Positions 61,823-64,000 of a stretch of 64,000 bases of DNA are shown one piece after another. The notes beneath the pieces are model-generated. The model saw only the letters and a list, made by a program, of their open reading frames with translations. It did no database searches and was not told the origin of the DNA. Positions within the stretch are counted from its first letter, which is position 1; each line of letters begins with the position of its first letter. The position numbers and the translations under genes were made by a program. The DNA is taken from assembly GCA_964648505.1 (NCBI GenBank), contig CAZYMI010000003.1, forward strand, positions 62,001-126,000, read 5' to 3'. Source of the DNA: CAZYMI01 sp964648505. Its GTDB lineage: Bacteria > Pseudomonadota > Alphaproteobacteria > Micavibrionales > Micavibrionaceae.

Positions 61823-62338
61823 CTAAACGGCTGTCTTAATATCGTCGGCGTCATAAACAACAGGGGTGCCACTATCGACACCTTTAACATCAAGTGGACG
61901 ACTGCGTGTGTTGATCTGATATGCAAGACGCGCGTGACCTGGGCAATAGGGAAGCCCTGCAACCCCCTCGCAGCCACAAAATTTAAAATCTGCATCTTTA
62001 GGGTCACCAACAGGCCAGCGGCACATACGCTCTTTTAAGTCGAGCATTTTAACGCCGATGATTTTAATATCTGCTTCAATAATTTTACGATTATTTTGAG
62101 CAGGGGCAACACGGCTGATATGCGATGGTTCACGCGGAGGACGGGGCGAAGAAGCGCTTGAGATCCTGCGGTTTTGCTGAATAGGGGATAACCGGTTAGA
62201 CAACTTCAGGCGATGCGCCTTGCCAATAACAGCATTACGTGTAACACCACCACCCAAAGCCTTAGCAATTTCTGCGGCTGATTTTCCTTCGCCCCAGAGC
62301 TTTTTTAATAATGATACGCGGTCATCGGTCCAACTCAT
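61823..62338 (-). CDS. gcrA: GcrA cell-cycle regulator
   Basis: The 171-residue protein has the GcrA N-terminal DNA-binding segment SWTDDRVSLLKKLWGEGKSA (residues 2-21), followed by RNAVIGKAHRLKLSNR. A linker then leads to the C-terminal sigma-70-binding region with CRWPVGDPKDADFKFCG and YCPGHARLAY. GcrA activates cell-cycle genes from methylated GANTC promoters. Its presence supports an alphaproteobacterial origin. A perfect DnaA box and a GAATC site lie upstream. Confidence 0.95.
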   Translation of the reverse strand: MSWTDDRVSLLKKLWGEGKSAAEIAKALGGGVTRNAVIGKAHRLKLSNRLSPIQQNRRISSASSPRPPREPSHISRVAPAQNNRKIIEADIKIIGVKMLDLKERMCRWPVGDPKDADFKFCGCEGVAGLPYCPGHARLAYQINTRSRPLDVKGVDSGTPVVYDADDIKTAV

Positions 62339-62448
62339 AACTTCAGAAATCCCCTAGTTTGAATACTGTGTTCAACACATGTGTAATTTTTATCGGAACA
62401 AAAAGACCATATCAAATTCTAACACGGACGAGAATCACCTGTCACCTT

Positions 62449-62457
62449 TTATCCACA
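62449..62457 (+). promoter_or_regulatory. Consensus DnaA box upstream of gcrA
   Basis: TTATCCACA is an exact DnaA box, 111 bases upstream of the gcrA ATG in the 145-base gap between era and gcrA. In Caulobacter, DnaA activates gcrA. A GAATC (GANTC) methylation site lies at 62432-62436 in the same gap. Binding is inferred from sequence only. Confidence 0.6.
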
Positions 62458-62483
62458 TGAAAATAGTGTAAGGACACAAAGGA

Positions 62484-63392
62484 TTATTGTGCCTTGACAT
62501 CTAAATTCCAGGGAATGTAACGCTCCTGATCTTGTGTCCAATTAGGCTTTACACTGACATGCAATTTCAAATGAACTTTATGGCCCAGTAATTTCTCCAG
62601 CTCTTTACGCGCTTTCGAACCAATTTCTTTGATACGTGACCCCTTGGCACCAAGCACAATCGATCGCTGCGAATCCCGTTCAACAAAAATAATCTGATTA
62701 ATTTTAAAAGACCCATCATCAAATGTTTCCCATGATTCTGTTTCAACGGTCATGGAATAAGGCAACTCTTCATGAAGTTGCATAAAAATCTGTTCGCGGG
62801 TTATTTCTGCTGCAAGCAGGCGATCAGGCATATCTGTTAATTGTTCAGAGTCATACAAGAAAGGGCCTGCTGGTAAAATCTTAAACAACCCTTTCTTTAA
62901 AATATCAATACCGTCTCCTGTTTTTGCAGACACCATGAATGTTTCATGAAAACTGCTTTTTTCATTGAATATTCCGATCATTGGTAAAAGCTTCTCAGGA
63001 TGAATTTGGTCTATTTTATTTAAGATCAGAACTGTATGTGCGGGCTTAATATGTGCTTTTTCAAGGGCTTGAATTATAATCCCCGTTCTTTCAACCGCAC
63101 GCGGATCAGAAGCATCAACAATCACCGCCACACGATCAGCATCACCCAACCCTTGGCGGGCTGAATGCACAATTGCGCGCTCAAGCGTTTTCTTGGGTTG
63201 AAAAAGACCGGGCGTGTCAATCAATATAAGCTGCACATCCCCTTCAGTGAGAATCCCTAAGACCCGCGTGCGCGTTGTTTGCGCTTTTGGACTTACGATT
63301 GAAATTTTTTCTCCCACAAGCGTGTTAATCAAAGTTGATTTTCCAGCATTGGGTGCGCCCACAAGGGCAACTGTTCCGCAATAGCTTGTCAT
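62484..63392 (-). CDS. era: GTPase Era
   Basis: The 302-residue GTPase has G1 GAPNAGKSTL (residues 12-21), G3 DTPGL, G4 NKID and a C-terminal KH domain with GAKGSRIKEIGSKARKELE. Era binds the 3' end of 16S rRNA and helps 30S maturation. It overlaps the upstream rnc gene by four bases, the common rnc-era order. It ends 145 bases before the gcrA start. Confidence 0.96.
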   Translation of the reverse strand: MTSYCGTVALVGAPNAGKSTLINTLVGEKISIVSPKAQTTRTRVLGILTEGDVQLILIDTPGLFQPKKTLERAIVHSARQGLGDADRVAVIVDASDPRAVERTGIIIQALEKAHIKPAHTVLILNKIDQIHPEKLLPMIGIFNEKSSFHETFMVSAKTGDGIDILKKGLFKILPAGPFLYDSEQLTDMPDRLLAAEITREQIFMQLHEELPYSMTVETESWETFDDGSFKINQIIFVERDSQRSIVLGAKGSRIKEIGSKARKELEKLLGHKVHLKLHVSVKPNWTQDQERYIPWNLDVKAQ

Positions 63393-64000
63393 GCGTTTAA
63401 AGCCACAAGCATATATTGCGCAGCTTCTTTCTCTGCTGCTTTTCGTGAAGAACCCTCACCTTGCAAAGATGGGCGGCCTTTGACGTGAACTTGCACGGTA
63501 AAAATAGGGGCATGATCGGGTCCAGAACGCGCGATAATCTCGTATTCAGGCACAGGCAAATTACGGGCCTGCGCCCATTCTTGCAAAGCTGTTTTTGGAT
63601 CCTGCGGCGGATTAAGCATCGCTTCAATGCGCCCTATATAAAGGGTTTTTATTATTCTGGCTACTGGCGCAAACCCCTGATCCAGATAAATGGCACCAAA
63701 AAGCGCTTCAAGAGCGTCAGAGAGAACGTTATCGCCAGGATCGCCCGTTTTATCGGCTCGCAGCAAATGATTATCAAGCTTAATTTGCCTTGCAATATCT
63801 GCGAGCGTTGATGCTTTGACTAAAGCAGCATGGCGTAGCGCTAAATCACCTTCAGCTTCTTTTAAAAAGCGTTCATGTAAAATTTCAGCGATCACCAAAG
63901 CTAAAACGCGATCCCCTAAAAATTCAAGACGCTCGTTATCTTGTGAAAGTTTTGTGCTTGAATGCGTTAAAGCCCTTTGTAAAAGTGCGGGATTTTTAAA
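63389..64000 (-). CDS. rnc: Ribonuclease III (5' end cut by the window edge)
   Basis: The reading frame continues without a stop to the window edge at 64000, giving about 203 residues. RNase III signature residues NERLEFLGDRVLAL are encoded at about 63894-63937. A downstream acidic active-site region (SDALEALFGAIYLDQGF) and a C-terminal double-stranded-RNA-binding domain follow. Only about the first ten to twenty residues are missing. RNase III processes rRNA precursors. It overlaps era by four bases. Confidence 0.95.
   Translation of the reverse strand, partial: FKNPALLQRALTHSSTKLSQDNERLEFLGDRVLALVIAEILHERFLKEAEGDLALRHAALVKASTLADIARQIKLDNHLLRADKTGDPGDNVLSDALEALFGAIYLDQGFAPVARIIKTLYIGRIEAMLNPPQDPKTALQEWAQARNLPVPEYEIIARSGPDHAPIFTVQVHVKGRPSLQGEGSSRKAAEKEAAQYMLVALNA

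Overview
The window is an ordinary-looking, AT-rich chromosome segment from an alphaproteobacterium. Support for that assignment comes from several genes: 5-aminolevulinate synthase (the C4 route to heme), a GcrA cell-cycle regulator, a DivL-like pseudo-kinase with tyrosine in place of the phosphorylated histidine, the large 1.57-kDa-residue-class NAD-glutamate dehydrogenase, an NDUFA9-like complex I-associated protein and the rnc-era pair. Genes for heptose/LPS sugar transfer (gmhA, a GT9 family enzyme), an RND pump and SurA show a Gram-negative envelope. Genus cannot be read from the sequence alone.

Layout. 0.1-9.1 kb: housekeeping (NDUFA9-like, surA, rsmA, serC, serB), a stripped-down Clp-type AAA protein, then a minus-strand run (HAD phosphatase, SIMPL protein, RsuA-type pseudouridine synthase, RsmC-type methyltransferase). 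9.2-15.0 kb: a tight RND adaptor/RND pump/MATE operon. 15.0-25.8 kb: mixed genes: GST, cold-shock protein, gmhA, queH, a racemase-family pair with a divergent LysR regulator, RhlE-type helicase, HU-like protein, DUF3147, exported MsrB, a TerC/Alx-type membrane protein behind a structured leader, a methyltransferase and an AI-2E family protein. 25.8-34.4 kb: a seven-gene minus-strand operon coding every step from glycine plus succinyl-CoA to protoheme (hemA, hemC-hemD fusion, hemB, hemE, hemN, hemY-type, hemH). 34.5-36.6 kb: two glycosyltransferases. 36.9-42.0 kb: plus-strand accessory block (YHS protein, DoxX-like, DedA-like, membrane ATP-grasp, DinB-like, NRDE/TANGO2-like, lipoprotein hydrolase). 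42.0-43.8 kb: decayed interval with a broken response-regulator receiver, a fragment of an LpxR-type lipid A deacylase, a 53-residue lipoprotein, a GNAT enzyme and tRNA-Ser(GGA) with odd flanking repeats. 44-48.5 kb: hydrolases, LPS-type glycosyltransferases, ArsR-type regulator, SDR. 48.5-59.1 kb: serA, fadD, divL-like, gdhB. 59.1-64.0 kb: ubiA, rsmE, a hypothetical protein, a HIT protein, gcrA, era and the 3' part of rnc (cut by the window edge).

How the genes fit together. SerA, SerC and SerB, at opposite ends of the window, complete the phosphorylated route to serine, and serine-derived glycine is a substrate of HemA. The NRDE/TANGO2-like protein, whose relatives handle heme, lies about 6 kb from the heme operon. 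GcrA (with a perfect DnaA box upstream) and the DivL-like protein belong to the alphaproteobacterial cell-cycle circuit. No integrase, transposase, phage module, CRISPR array or toxin-antitoxin pair was recognised. I did not find an obviously new multi-gene system. The best candidates for something undescribed are the Clp-like AAA protein lacking its pore-loop tyrosine, the DedA/ATP-grasp pair, and the leader RNA of the TerC/Alx gene.
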